A stretch of 64,000 bases of DNA from Dermatemys mawii (lineage: Eukaryota; Chordata; Testudines; Dermatemydidae), in the NCBI GenBank assembly GCA_007922305.1, contig ML677335.1, positions 20,829,933 to 20,893,932 on the forward strand. The letters are read 5' to 3'. How positions within the stretch are numbered: position 1 is the first letter of the stretch; each line of letters starts with the position of its first letter. Both the position numbers and the translations under genes were made by a program. Below, piece by piece: positions 46,117-57,477 of the stretch. Under the pieces are notes generated by a model that had not been told where the DNA came from, did not search any database, and worked only from the letters and a program-made list of their open reading frames with translations.

Positions 46117-46471
46117 ACCTAGAGCAGGGGTCTCCAAACTTTATGCAACGAGGGCCATATTAGATTTTTGAAGGGGCTTTGCGAGCCAAAGCAACTGTGA
46201 AAAAAATGCAATATATGCAAATATATGCAAATCCCCCCTTTGCTCCTCTGGCTGCTGCCGCCCTCCCACTTTACTCCTCCAGCCGCTGCCGCGGAGGCAC
46301 TAACCCCTCCTCAGATGGGGCTGCCAGCAGCAGCTCGCAGGGGAAGGGGAGGCAGTGGCGGCTTCTCCACGTGCCTGCTCAGCATCCCTGCTCAGCTAGA
46401 GGGTTGGACAAATAGAAGCCACGGGCCAGATCCGGCCCCGAGGCCGTAGTTTGGAGACCCCTGACCTAGAG
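46117..46471. mobile_element. hAT-like MITE with exact 8-bp target duplication
   Basis: ACCTAGAG at 46117-46124 and 46464-46471 flanks a 339-bp element starting CAGGGGTCTCCAAACTTT and ending AGTTTGGAGACCCCTG, a 16-bp perfect inverted repeat. The 8-bp duplication and CAGNGGTNNNCAAA ends are hAT (Charlie-type) hallmarks. The inside is GC-rich with CTGCCGCC repeats and encodes no transposase. Confidence 0.92.
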
Positions 46472-46610
46472 GGAAAAATTGGTCTCATAGATGCTGCAGA
46501 GCCTGTAGAATTTACATTTAGTTGCTAACTAACTTCTTTGAACTTGTATTTTCTCAGTTAAAGAAAGAACGAGGGTAAAGCTCAGTGAAGTAAGGGTTTG
46601 TACACCCTAA

Positions 46611-46880
46611 TCTGACTTGGGCTATAGAGCCTTTGTAGGCATTACCGTGCTGGCATAGCTCCCTAGTGAAGATGTAGCCTACAGCAACCGGAGTTTTTCT
46701 GTCCATGTAGGAACACCACATCCACCCACAACATTAGCTAGACTGAAAGAAGCACTTTTGTGCCAACATAGCAGCATCAACACTAAGGGTTTTGTCAGCA
46801 TAGCTATGTCTTTAAGGTATAGGTTTTTCACTCCTGACCAACATAGTAATGCTGGTATAAGTTTTAAGTGTCAACCAGGC
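46611..46880 (-). mobile_element. Decayed MITE, minus copy of the 8316-8545 family
   Basis: The complement shows GGCCTGGTTGACACTTAAA at one end and a TTTTTCACTCCTGACCAACA counterpart inside. Plus-strand words AAGCACTTTTGTGCC and GGTTTTGTCAGCATAGC also fit the family. Confidence 0.5.
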
Positions 46881-47771
46881 CTTTGCTGGGCTTGTGGGGA
46901 AAAGATAGTGACATATAGAGAAAGAGCCTTATAGAAACCAAGGCAATGAATATTTTATATACCGAACCCAATCCCTATACCAGTTTGGAAACTGGCTCCA
47001 GATTTCCTATCTCTCCAGCAATAAGAAGACCAGTCCACTATTAACCCTAGGCTGGAATGCTGCTAGCTGTGAAGATCCTCAGGCTATTGTTTGCTGACAT
47101 GCCTCTGAAGTGTAGGTGTTATGATGAAACCTTGCATTAAATGTATGTAACAGCTATGAAGTGGGAAGGGCTGTATAAGGAACAGCGGTAATTTTACTAC
47201 CTAATAGATTTTGTTTAGGAAGTGATCCATAAGTAGTCTATATGCTACTTACAATGTTCTTGTATGTGTTAAGTGTACATTCACTAAGAAACTGTGTGGT
47301 ACTTTCCTTTTGAAGTTTACTAGGAACTGTAATTAAAATCCACATTTGAGTTTTACATACAGTAGCTCCGAGTTTTATCTGTGTAATGTTTTCTGTAAAG
47401 TCCTGGAGAGGCTTAACCATGACCTGTGTTTGAACCAAGAGTCAAGCTGAGATGGAGGAAGAAAAAACATGTAATAGAGTTATATATATTATTAGCTCAA
47501 CACCCCTGCCTAGCTTATGTGTGCACATAAGTATGCAAATATAAACCCCTGAGTGGTATGCATACATCAGGGTAAAACCCCACAAGGCACAAATGTAGTC
47601 ATGAATTTGTTGGGTCTATTTGGATAGGTGGATGAGTCATGTTATAAGCCCAGAGAAAAGGGCTGAGTCTCTGACAAGCACATTTAAATCCTATATTCTC
47701 TCCATCTCACATTTCTACCTCACAAGTGAGCTTAACTACTGCCACAGTTACTGTTTGAAATACACATGTAG
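46881..47771. other. Non-coding stretch, nothing recognised
   Basis: No gene or repeat recognised. Confidence 0.5.
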
Positions 47772-47772
47772 A

Positions 47773-47999
47773 CGGGTGACCACATAGCAGGTGTGAAAAA
47801 TGTGGGCACTTTTTTGGGGGTGTGGGGAGCATTGTTGCATCTATAAGACAAAGCCCATAATATTGGGACTTCTGGTCATCCTATATACATCATTCAAAAT
47901 AAGGTTCATATTTCCTCAAATATGTTTATCTTAATATGAGGTTATAATAGTATCAAATCTTCCCTTATTAATTACTCTATGGTAAAATGATAACTAACA
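47773..47999 (+). repeat. MITE plus shared flank, copy 1 of an inverted pair
   Basis: 47773-47883 is a member of the GGGTGACCAGA-ended MITE family (left GGGTGACCACATAGCAGGTG, right GGGACTTCTGGTCATCC). The next 115 bp, ending AAAATGATAACTAACA, also recurs inverted at 54686-54811. Total shared length with the other copy is about 170 bp at roughly 94% identity. Confidence 0.85.
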
Positions 48000-50900
48000 A
48001 AAGATTTGGTAGCTGAAATAAGAGAAGAAATTATTTGGAGTGCAATTAACTATTTTCAGTGATGCTCTACTACTATTTTGCTTTTGTTTTTCCTTTCAAG
48101 GAAACTCATGTTTTCCACAAATTATACTGTTTATGAAAATATGAACAAAATGTGCCCCAAGGGTTGATGTTGTGGAAAGGCTGATGCTACTGATGTTGTA
48201 CTTTAATGATCGTTGTCATGTAGTAAAGTTGTTTCCTTTGGGGCTTTATACAAAATGATTAATTTCATTATAATGGAGTTGGATCTGTGGTATTGATATT
48301 TGAAGCTTTGATGGTTACGCCAATCTGTAAGACACTGCAGTTCCAGTAAAATGTATTTCAGCTATTTAAATTCTGTCAAGAACATGAGGCACGGGGAGAG
48401 AATGTATGTTTTTATGTATTTTAGTTTTTTCTAAAGTAAATTATGCCTTTGGAAAAATATTGGAATGCAATACTTTGTTACATGGAGAACAAAATCGACA
48501 TATTCATTCACAGAATAGCTTGATAAATACAACATACAAATGATAAATATTTTAACTGCAAACATTGTTAATACATTTTGGTTCTGAATTTAAATGAATA
48601 AACGTCTGGAGAAAACTGTAATAGGACTCTAATAGTAATAAGTCATTCACATTGCACATATTATACATGTGCACTAGTGCCACTAGATTGAAGATGGGTT
48701 CCATTTTTCACTTACAGCAGAGATTCTGTAGCTTTGTTTTTTATGAAGAGTACCGTGTCTCTTCCCCACATTTATGGCACAAGATCTGTGGGTAAAAACC
48801 TGAGTTTTCTGGTGATTTTTAAAAGAAAACCATGTAGGTTATGAATTAAAGTAAATGAGAACTTTAAAAAGTTACTCAATTTCTTACCCTTTTGCTAAAA
48901 ATAGTTGTTATTCTTAGAAATTTATTTATAGTTAAAACATTATTAGCTATCTTCAAGTACAAATTTGATAAGTTACATTGTAATTAAGCAAAGTTTTTAA
49001 AAAACTTCCCCTGACCAATTGCATTCATCATTTTCCTTTGTTTTTAAATGGTAGCCATTTCCCATCTTTTACAATAGGACTCAGACAATCCAATGGGAAT
49101 GAAGCTGCTGATGCACTCAGTACATATTTTACTGAGGGGGAGCGTCCCTAGTAAACGTGCCCCCATTTCCCATTTTTTCCAATGGGACTGAAGTCACAGA
49201 TTACCAGCAGGGAACATGCTGCCATTTCACTAAATCCTGCCCTCAGAGCCCTTATCTTTCAAATCTGTCATAAACATGACTTGCCAGCAAATCCCCTGCT
49301 AGCAGGACATGATGTAGCAGGCTCACCTTCGTTAGTGCCTCCTGCTGACATTTGTTCCAGCCCTGCAGTGGTCTGCTGACTGCTTCTTATGAATCAGCCC
49401 TCTAGCAAATCACATATAGTATCCCCTCTTCCAGGGTATACTATTACTCCAACTTCGCATTGGACTCTCAGCCTGAGTCCTGACTCACCAATCCTTACTC
49501 CTGGTATCAGGTTGCTTCAGTAGTCCTTAGCCGTTTGCTGCTCCACCTTCTTTGATGGTTTGGTGGGTAACCCAGGCCTTCCCTCTCCACTGGGTTACCA
49601 TCCAGGAACTCCTGACTGGGTGCTGGATGTTGCCAACCCCCGGCTTGAAGTGAGAAACACATACACACCGTATTTTTCTTTTTAGTGCACTTTTAAGTCA
49701 TAAATGTATAGTATGACTTTAGGCTAAGTAGAACTGAAATATGTGGGCAGTATGACTGCTCTGTATGTGGCCAATCAACATACACCACAGGCCTGAGGGA
49801 ACTTATTTTTAAGAAAAGAAAGAAAATTGCATCCTGTGCCACAGAAATAATGTGTAGTAAAAGTGACCAGACTTTCTCCTATATGACCATTATAAAAATG
49901 GATATGCATATTCAATTAGTATTCTCACAATCACTTAATTTCTCTGCCACCAGCAGAGATTGCAGTTTATGCATTAAAATATATGTATTCAAATAAATAC
50001 TAAAAGATTTACAATGTCATCTCTGCTTTTATTCTAAAGTTGTATCTATACTCATCTTTCATGCAAACAAAAATCTAATGTGCTGTCTGGTTCTACTATC
50101 TGTCTTTAACAATGAGCAAGGAAATGTCTTTCTAAATCTGAGAAGCACAGGCACAAATTAAAATAATTTAACAGTAAATTACGGTTCAGGTACAAAAACG
50201 ATTTTGAAGCCCTCCCTCTGGTGTTTTGTGAACTGTGCTCTCCACTGCCCTGGACCGCAACCTCACCTCCGTATAGTTCAGAACTTATTTTGCTGTCAAT
50301 TTGCATGCACCATAAATCCATCCTTTAAAGTCTGTTTCTCCCCTGCATCCCATTCATAGGAAACAGATAGAAAATATATTTAAATTTAAATGCCCATCGA
50401 CCTGCCAAGGTGTAGCAGACATATCCAAAGGCAAAATGAATCCCCCTTTTATCCACAGGTGTCCTCCCTGGACACTATGGATCAAATCTTCAGCTAGTGT
50501 AAATCAGGACAGTTCTTTTTGTTTGTTTAGAGAGGGCACGGATCTTTCCCCGTATATATTAATGCATTAGCCTGACATTTTTTCTTTATTCTAGCCAAGC
50601 ATAGGAATGGATTAATTCAACATGAAAAGTCTAGTGTCTTTACGCTGTGGTCTGTCTTATTGGCCACATCCTAAGTTTATGCAAATCTGCCTAGCTCCAT
50701 TGATTTCAGGGTGTTCATTCTAACTCCATTGATTTCAGTGTGTTCATTCTTGTTTCTTATAGGTCTCCTGAGACACACCAATTCTGAGCTACCACAATAT
50801 TGTTGTGTTTTGTTTCCCTGATATGGCAGAAAACTATTGATTCATGTTTCCTCAATATTTTATGCAATTAAAGATATGTAATACACTCCTCCATTTATTT

Positions 50901-51675
50901 AAATATAACCTGCTCTTTGGGCTTCAACCACATGGCAATACTCGCCTTCTCTGGAGACATGGATGAATGTTAAAGGGTAAGGTTTGGTTGTGTTCCCACT
51001 GAAGTCAATGGCAAGATTCATTAGTAAGAGCAGGATTTGGCTTTTAATGTCTGTAAGTGCTGAAGAATTTCAGGGAAAGTACAGTGGGGTGGTTAGCAAG
51101 AGACAAAAGCCTTATTCATGAGACAACATAATGCATTTTGAATCAGAAAATAAACCAAAAAAATTCAACCTACTGAGCAAATTATCTACAAGTATATTAA
51201 TAAAGAATCATGTGAGTCAAGACTGAAAGGAGCAAGGCAAAATGTGAAAAAAGATATTGCCAGCTGTGGTTTGATATTCAGTCACTGAAGACAGACACTG
51301 CATAATCATGCAAAGATGCATAAATCATGCATTAGACAAAGTATTTATCAAACCAACAAAAGTATTTACTACTTATGAAAGACTATTATGTGAATGAAAG
51401 CAAAATGTGAACACAAAGTAAAGACAGATAAACATTTCAGAGTGGCATGCTATCATATATGTTTTTGTAGAATCCAACCCACAAAAAGAGGTAATACACC
51501 ACCTACAGTGTCCTTGCGCTGACAAGGGATTATTACAGTAAAAGGATACACATGAGCACACAGTTGTGGATATCTTAGAAAGAATGACGTATACTGAACA
51601 CAGCAAAACGGAGGAAAGTACAACTACAGCTGTAATCTATTTTACCATCTGAAAAGCAGAAATCTATTTAATTTT
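48000..51675. other. AT-rich non-coding stretch
   Basis: No gene recognised. CCCACTGAAGTCAATGGCAAG near 50997 is a fragment of the TTCAATGG-centred foldback group. Confidence 0.5.
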
Positions 51676-51765
51676 GTACAGTACCTAAAGCATGCTAGGC
51701 ACTTGTCAGATAAATTAAAGATATTGTCCTTGCCCCAAAAAGCCTACAGTCCAAGGGGCAGATGA
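51676..51765 (-). mobile_element. L2-type LINE 3' tail (minus)
   Basis: The complement of the L2-like end: CATGCTAGGCACTTGTCAGA, TTGTCCTTGCCCCAAAAAGC, CTACAGTCCAA. Compare 39365-39468 on the plus strand. Confidence 0.6.
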
Positions 51766-53520
51766 TGATGGACCTGATGCGGCCAAGCAGAACACATGCA
51801 CACACACCTGTGCCGACTGCACAAAATCCTTCTACAGCAGCAGTCCATTCACTCTTGAAGAACAAGTGCTAGCTACCTATTCCCTCCCATGATGAAGCAC
51901 AAGCAGAGCAGGGGCAGTTCCTTGGGGGCAGCAATCTGCTCTAGCCTAATAGAAGGAAGACCATGTACCTGCCTCTCTTACGGTAGGCACCAATGCACAA
52001 TCTCTTTTGTTGCCCATTCCTGGGGCATTACAGCCACAAACCAGCCCCTATTTAGGGCTTCAGCTCTAGCCTCGCTCTAAGAAATTGGATTTCAGTGTGT
52101 GAGAGAAATATATTTTGTAGCTTCACGTGAAATACCAATCAACTCTTTATCTCCCATTTGCAAATTCCAGCATAAAAACAGGTTCAGTCTACAAAGCATC
52201 AATCTTGATGTTCATGAAACCATAATCCAAACCATACTGTTGTGAGAGCTGAACCAACATCTTTGTATATGTTTGTAAACATTTCTGAGTAGCAGGGGGC
52301 AGGATTTTCACTAGTGGATACAGAATTGGGGTTATGACTTTGAATGACATTTGGAGACATTAGAAAAGTGAATAAAAGCAAAACTACACCAAACTGGCAG
52401 AGTTGTTTGATAATGCTGATGTTAATTTTCTTGCTAGCAAGGACTACCATATATGTGCATTAATATTTACAGGGAGAGATGTCACGGCCAGGAGTCTGCA
52501 GAGTTTATAATCTTTGCTAGGACAGCCTATGCAATTTAATCACCTTTAGTAGAGAAGTTTCTTTCCCTTCAGTAGATTTCTCATGTCCTATTAAAATGTA
52601 GAAACTCCCTAGGCTTCCCAAATACACACATTGTCTCCCCCTCCAACCACATGGGATGTTTTTGTTGCCATATTGTATAAATTTTCTGATCTGTGTTTTG
52701 GTGGTGTCATATTCCTTACATTTATATATAAGCTTTTTGCTTATCTTGGTCATCACTAGTCTGTTACACATTCCTCGTGTGATATTGCTATCAAATGTTT
52801 GAATGGAATTAACAGTATGATATAGACTATCAGGAAAAGTCAGAAAACTTCATCGTTAGGGAAAAACCTTCATGCAAAATGAAAGATTGCATAAATAAAT
52901 AAGAACCCTTCAGTCAGGTTTTATTGTTTTCATAAGCAAACAAGGTTATGGATTTGGCTCAATGCACAAGATAATGAGCAACTGGTATATACCTACTAGA
53001 GCCAAAGTTTAATTTATAAATGATGATTAGGAATGGGACAAAAATCATGTTCTAATAATGTACAGGCTAATCATGGGTCAGAATAGTAAATTCAAGCACA
53101 AAAGCATGTACATACTTTTAATTATTACTAACATGATTCCAATGTCATGGCTAAGTGATCTGTAGGTGCAATGCAAGATCATCATTATGTACTGTGCATA
53201 ATTTAGTTGAGCATACCTTTCCTGAAAATAATGTACACTGAATAAAAACATCCTGTGGATACAGAACAGATTCGCATTTTTCTATTACAGGCTTAGAATA
53301 CTGAGATTAAGTTCCTCTTTTACACTTCCAATACACTGTTTGATTAGGAAATAGATGAAATATTTCAGGAAAAGTTTCATGTCTCACAAACTGTCCTCTT
53401 CTCACCCACTTTGAATTTCTGCAACGTTGCTCCCACTTCCACTACATCATATTCACACTTCTTGGCTGAACCACTAAGATCCTTCACAGCTCTGCCTCTC
53501 CTCAGTTATACACTATTCCA
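51766..53520. other. Non-coding stretch, nothing recognised
   Basis: No gene or clear repeat. Confidence 0.5.
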
Positions 53521-53844
53521 CAGACAGACAACCTTTGGCACACGTCCTGCCAGGGTAAGCCTTTGGCGGGCTGGGCTGGTTAGTTTACCTGGTGCATCTG
53601 CAGGTTTGGCCGATCACAGCTCCCATAGTTCACTGCTCCAGGCCAATGAGGGCTTCGGGATGAGGTGGTCAGCACATCCCTCAGCCTGTGCCACTTCCTG
53701 CAGCTCCCATTGGCCTGAAGCAGTGAACTGTGGCCAGTAGGAGCTGCGATCAGCTGAACCTGCAAATGCAGCAGGTAAACAAACCAACCCGGCTCACCAG
53801 GGGCTTATCCTGGTGGGCCACATGCCAAAAGCTGCCGATCACTG
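53521..53844. mobile_element. Long-arm foldback MITE (hAT-like)
   Basis: Nearly the whole 324 bp is an imperfect palindrome. The left arm has CAACCTTTGGCACACG, GTTTACCTGGTGCATCTGCA, GTTCACTGCTCCAGGCCAAT; the right arm has, in reverse complement, ATTGGCCTGAAGCAGTGAAC, TGCAAATGCAGCAGGTAAAC and CATGCCAAAAGCTGCC. The ends resemble the hAT family beginning CAGGGATCGGCAACC. No clean 8-bp duplication is visible at the borders I chose. Frames of 109 and 61 codons inside are palindrome shadows. Confidence 0.8.
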
Positions 53845-54587
53845 AAATAGAAGGTTCAGTGATAGTTCATGAGCCCACTAGCCCTACATAGGATTGCTTT
53901 GCAAACAGTAAACACAAAAGAAAAAAGGGCAGTAATCCAGACATCAGAGAAGGAGGAGGAGGCATTCCCATTTGTTCATACGTGATGGATGGGTTCCCTT
54001 TGAGCCAGATCTCTCCAATTTTGTTTATGGTGTAGTCAAACCTTATTTGGTTTAAATTATTTCATCTATTTATTTTTGTCTCAGTGGAAATTAGTGGAAG
54101 ATGTTTCAAATAAGCAGAATATTTGTGTGACAGCTATTTTTATCATGAGGGGTGTTAAGCAATTGGCAGTAACCCATAACTAGAAATGAAACAGCAGAGA
54201 GTAGAGGCAGAAACAGGAAGAAATCGTGCTAATCTAAGACAATTTGAGATACCCAACCCTCCCTTTTTTAGCTATTCACAGAGACAAAAATACTTCAGAT
54301 ATGCTACTTTCTGGTTCTTTAATATCCGACTGTTGAACTCTGGTTTGCTTTATTATGGTACTTTTTATTCAAGGCTAGTGTGGGAGAGTCCTCAATAGCC
54401 CCATGCACTCAAGTGCAGCATCTCCAAAACTGATGAATTTTGTGTGAGATTATGAACTCTCTCTGTGCCAGACTGCAAATTTTATTTTGGGTGTAATGTT
54501 GATCTTCACCTACCTGCTGTCTTCTATCTCCATGCCAGATTGAGATTTGAAAGGGTAGTAGTACAGGACTGACAATAGCAAGTCATT
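53845..54587. other. Non-coding stretch, nothing recognised
   Basis: No gene or repeat recognised. Confidence 0.5.
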
Positions 54588-54670
54588 AGAGAGACAAGGT
54601 GGGTGAGGTAATATATTTTACTGGATCAACTTCTGTTGATGAGAGACAGGACACAGCTACAACAACATTG
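54588..54670. mobile_element. Penelope-like element tail with inverted/direct junction
   Basis: ATTAGAGAGACAAGGTGGGT, GAGGTAATATATTTTACTGG and ATCAACTTCTGTTGATGAGA are the complement of a Penelope-like tail. Directly after them GACACAGCTACAACAACATT reads the terminal segment in the opposite orientation. The same head-to-head layout is found at 14147-14715, in a different subfamily. Confidence 0.6.
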
Positions 54671-54685
54671 CACAAAACAGAGGGT

Positions 54686-54905
54686 TGTTAGTTATCATTT
54701 TACCATAGAGTAATTAATAATTAATTAATAAGGGAAGATTTGATACTATTAGACTCTCATGTTAAGATAAACATATTTGAGGAAATGTGAACCTTAATTT
54801 GAATGATGTATATATGGTGACCAGATGTCCCAATATTAGGGGCTTTGTCTTATAGGTGCAACAATGTCCTCCATCCCCCCGCAAAAAGGGGGGTGGAGGG
54901 ATTAG
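54686..54905 (-). repeat. MITE plus shared flank, copy 2 of an inverted pair
   Basis: The minus strand of 54686-54866 matches 47830-47999. Within it GGTGACCAGATGTCCC (54816) is the MITE end; the rest of the MITE, to about 54905, has diverged and contains CCCCGCAAAAAGGGGG. It carries extra TAATTAAT-type units absent from copy 1. Confidence 0.85.
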
Positions 54906-57473
54906 AGGGTCATTAATGCCTGACATGGCATTGGGAACCCTGCCTTCCTGAACAACGATGGACTCACAAGCATCGCAAGTGAAGGATGAACTTGTGGTGG
55001 TTGTGTTTAGGATGTTTGTTGTTTTTCTAAATGATCTGCACTCTCGTGTGCGTTAGCTATTTAGTAAAAGAGCAATGGTGTAGAAATCCTGCATGTTCTA
55101 TGCTCCACAACTACTACATCTACTCAGAGAGCTACATTATAATCTAGACGTTTAACACCCTCTGGGACAGGGTGTGTTTAAGTAACTGGGGTTTCTCATG
55201 GGGTCAGCACTGGTTCTGGGGGTCTAAGGAAGGCTCCATTTCCGTGAAGGGGTGGCAGGCAGAGACCATGTCTAGGAAGTGTCTCAGACAGACCCAGAGA
55301 GGAAACAGTGCTGTAGCCTGCAGACACACAAGGAAGCTTATCATACCTGGGTATCCAGAGGCATTGATTCTCCTCACAGTAATCTTGTGGGCAGCTGGCA
55401 GGAGGAGTCTCACTGGATATGTCACCACCCTAGCCCCATACACCGATGTTGAATTAATTCTCAACAATGCAAAATTTTCTGAAGTTCTCCCACTAGTGCC
55501 TCAGCACTCATGTGACTCCACCTGTGCTCATAGCAATGGGAGCACTAACACAGACCAGCTGCCAGTATTTTATCACCATGTTGTCTATAGTTACTCTGAC
55601 CTGCAACACTGCTAGGGCAAAGCTGGGAGCATTTCAGAAAATCCTCAGTGTAGATGCAGTCCCTGTGGCTCAGATCCGTCCATCTCACCAGTGACTGACA
55701 GACCACCTGAGAATCAGAATTAAATTTCAGCCAAGCTATCATGGTCACATATTTTCTCTCTTTCAGAGATACGCCCAGTAATTAAAATAGAGAACACTAG
55801 TATCTAAAGTCTGGAGAAACTTTTCAGCTGCACCCACTGAAGGAGTCCTTTTCTAAATCCTTCTTAGTGCCTCCTACACTATATCTCGTGTTAGTGAATT
55901 TTGTGTCTGTGTGAAATTTGAGGCATTTTTTTTATTTAAAGGCTCATTTATTTTGTTGCTTCAACAAAACATTTCATTTATCAGAACAGTTGATGTTTCA
56001 GCCAAACCAGCCTTCCTCAGGGCTCAGAATTACCAACAACTCTGAATTACTATTTAAATAGATCAATTTATAAATGCAATCTCAGGCTCTGAAATCTTTT
56101 AAAAAGAAACAGGAGCCCTAATTGCTGGACACCAGTGTTATTGCAATAATGATGATTAACACAATCCTGGGTTGAAAATGTCACATGAGGGGATGTTGAT
56201 GAAAGATCAGGTCTTGGATTTAATTTGCTTTATTTAAATTGTAATTCAACATTACTGGGAGTACTATAAATTATTTTCTATCTGGTTAAAATGCTGTCAC
56301 CAAAATTTGCTAGTAGCTTATATAGGCCTTTGAATGAAGTAAATTAAAGAAGTGTAAGAAGTTTAAAAGGACTGAACAGCTGTTTGAAAAACTAGGTAGG
56401 AGACGAGTCCTTATCCACACCAATCCAGCTCTAAAAAGGTTCAAGTCTGGGCCAAGATGCAAGTAATCCTTTGGATTCCTACTTGTTCTAGGTTGGTACT
56501 TTCAACCCTATTACATACAATGGAGAACATAAGTAAATAGGATCCTACATCTTCATGAAAGCATCCAAACTAGCTTTTCCTCCATCTGGGGAGACTGGAT
56601 AGAGCTAATTTTGGAGTCCATCAGTAATATTCCCCAGTTAGCCCAAACAAGTAGTTATTAGAGGGACACAAGGCTAGCCATTCTCCCAGGAGCTGAGCAC
56701 CCGCTGCTGGCTGAGCAAGCAAACCAATGAGCTATGGAGTCAAGCTTATAAATACATTGGACATACAGAGCTGATCCTGCTCTGTGCACTTCTGAAAGAT
56801 AACTTAGAAGTAAGAGCTTGTTTACACATAAATGTTATTATGGAATAAGGTCAGTTATGAATTTCAAGTGGATTAAGATAATTATGAAAAAGTTTTGTTT
56901 TTGTTCTGAAATACATTTGGAGTTTTTCCAGCATAGCTCATTTCTAGACAACCTCTAAATTTTTCTTACTTTTAATTACTAGAAAAAAAATGCAGCTAAA
57001 TGAGGACTAGACTGTACCACTGAATTGGGGATGGATCACTCAGTTGTCAATAATGTGATTTGGACTGTGGTGTTCATGAGAATTTGGGGTAAGAAATTAG
57101 AGTAAAAATTCATAAGGGGGACTTAGATTAGATACCTAACTACTGTTTTACTAAATGCAACATTTATGGCACCACCAGCATTCAGAAAAGCACTGCTCAG
57201 TTGCCTCCTGACCCTATAGTTACTTAAAGTTCATAGGGGCCTAAGGTTTCTTCTGGTAAAGTCTGCAGTGCACCTGCATTTAGGTCAGAGGGCAAGCCCA
57301 CAACTGCCCAATTCCTAATACTATTGAACAGCTCAGTGCTTCACTCATACCTAAGCCCTGGCAGGATTCACAAATTAGGAGTTCTCTCACCTGTATCAAT
57401 TGAAGAGTGGAATGTGGTAGACATAATCAGAGTATGACTAACGAGACACAAAAGGCAAGAGTAGTGGTAGTTC
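54906..57473. other. Non-coding stretch
   Basis: A plus frame of 147 codons at 55172-55615 is the longest not explained by a repeat, but it lacks any motif, its composition is ordinary, and no splice signals or conservation can be judged; I do not call it. Nothing else recognised. Confidence 0.45.
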
Positions 57474-57477
57474 CTTA

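Noticed and set aside
55172..55615. 147-codon plus-strand frame
   Set aside because: No recognisable motif, no splice or start context, and an overlapping minus frame is also open.
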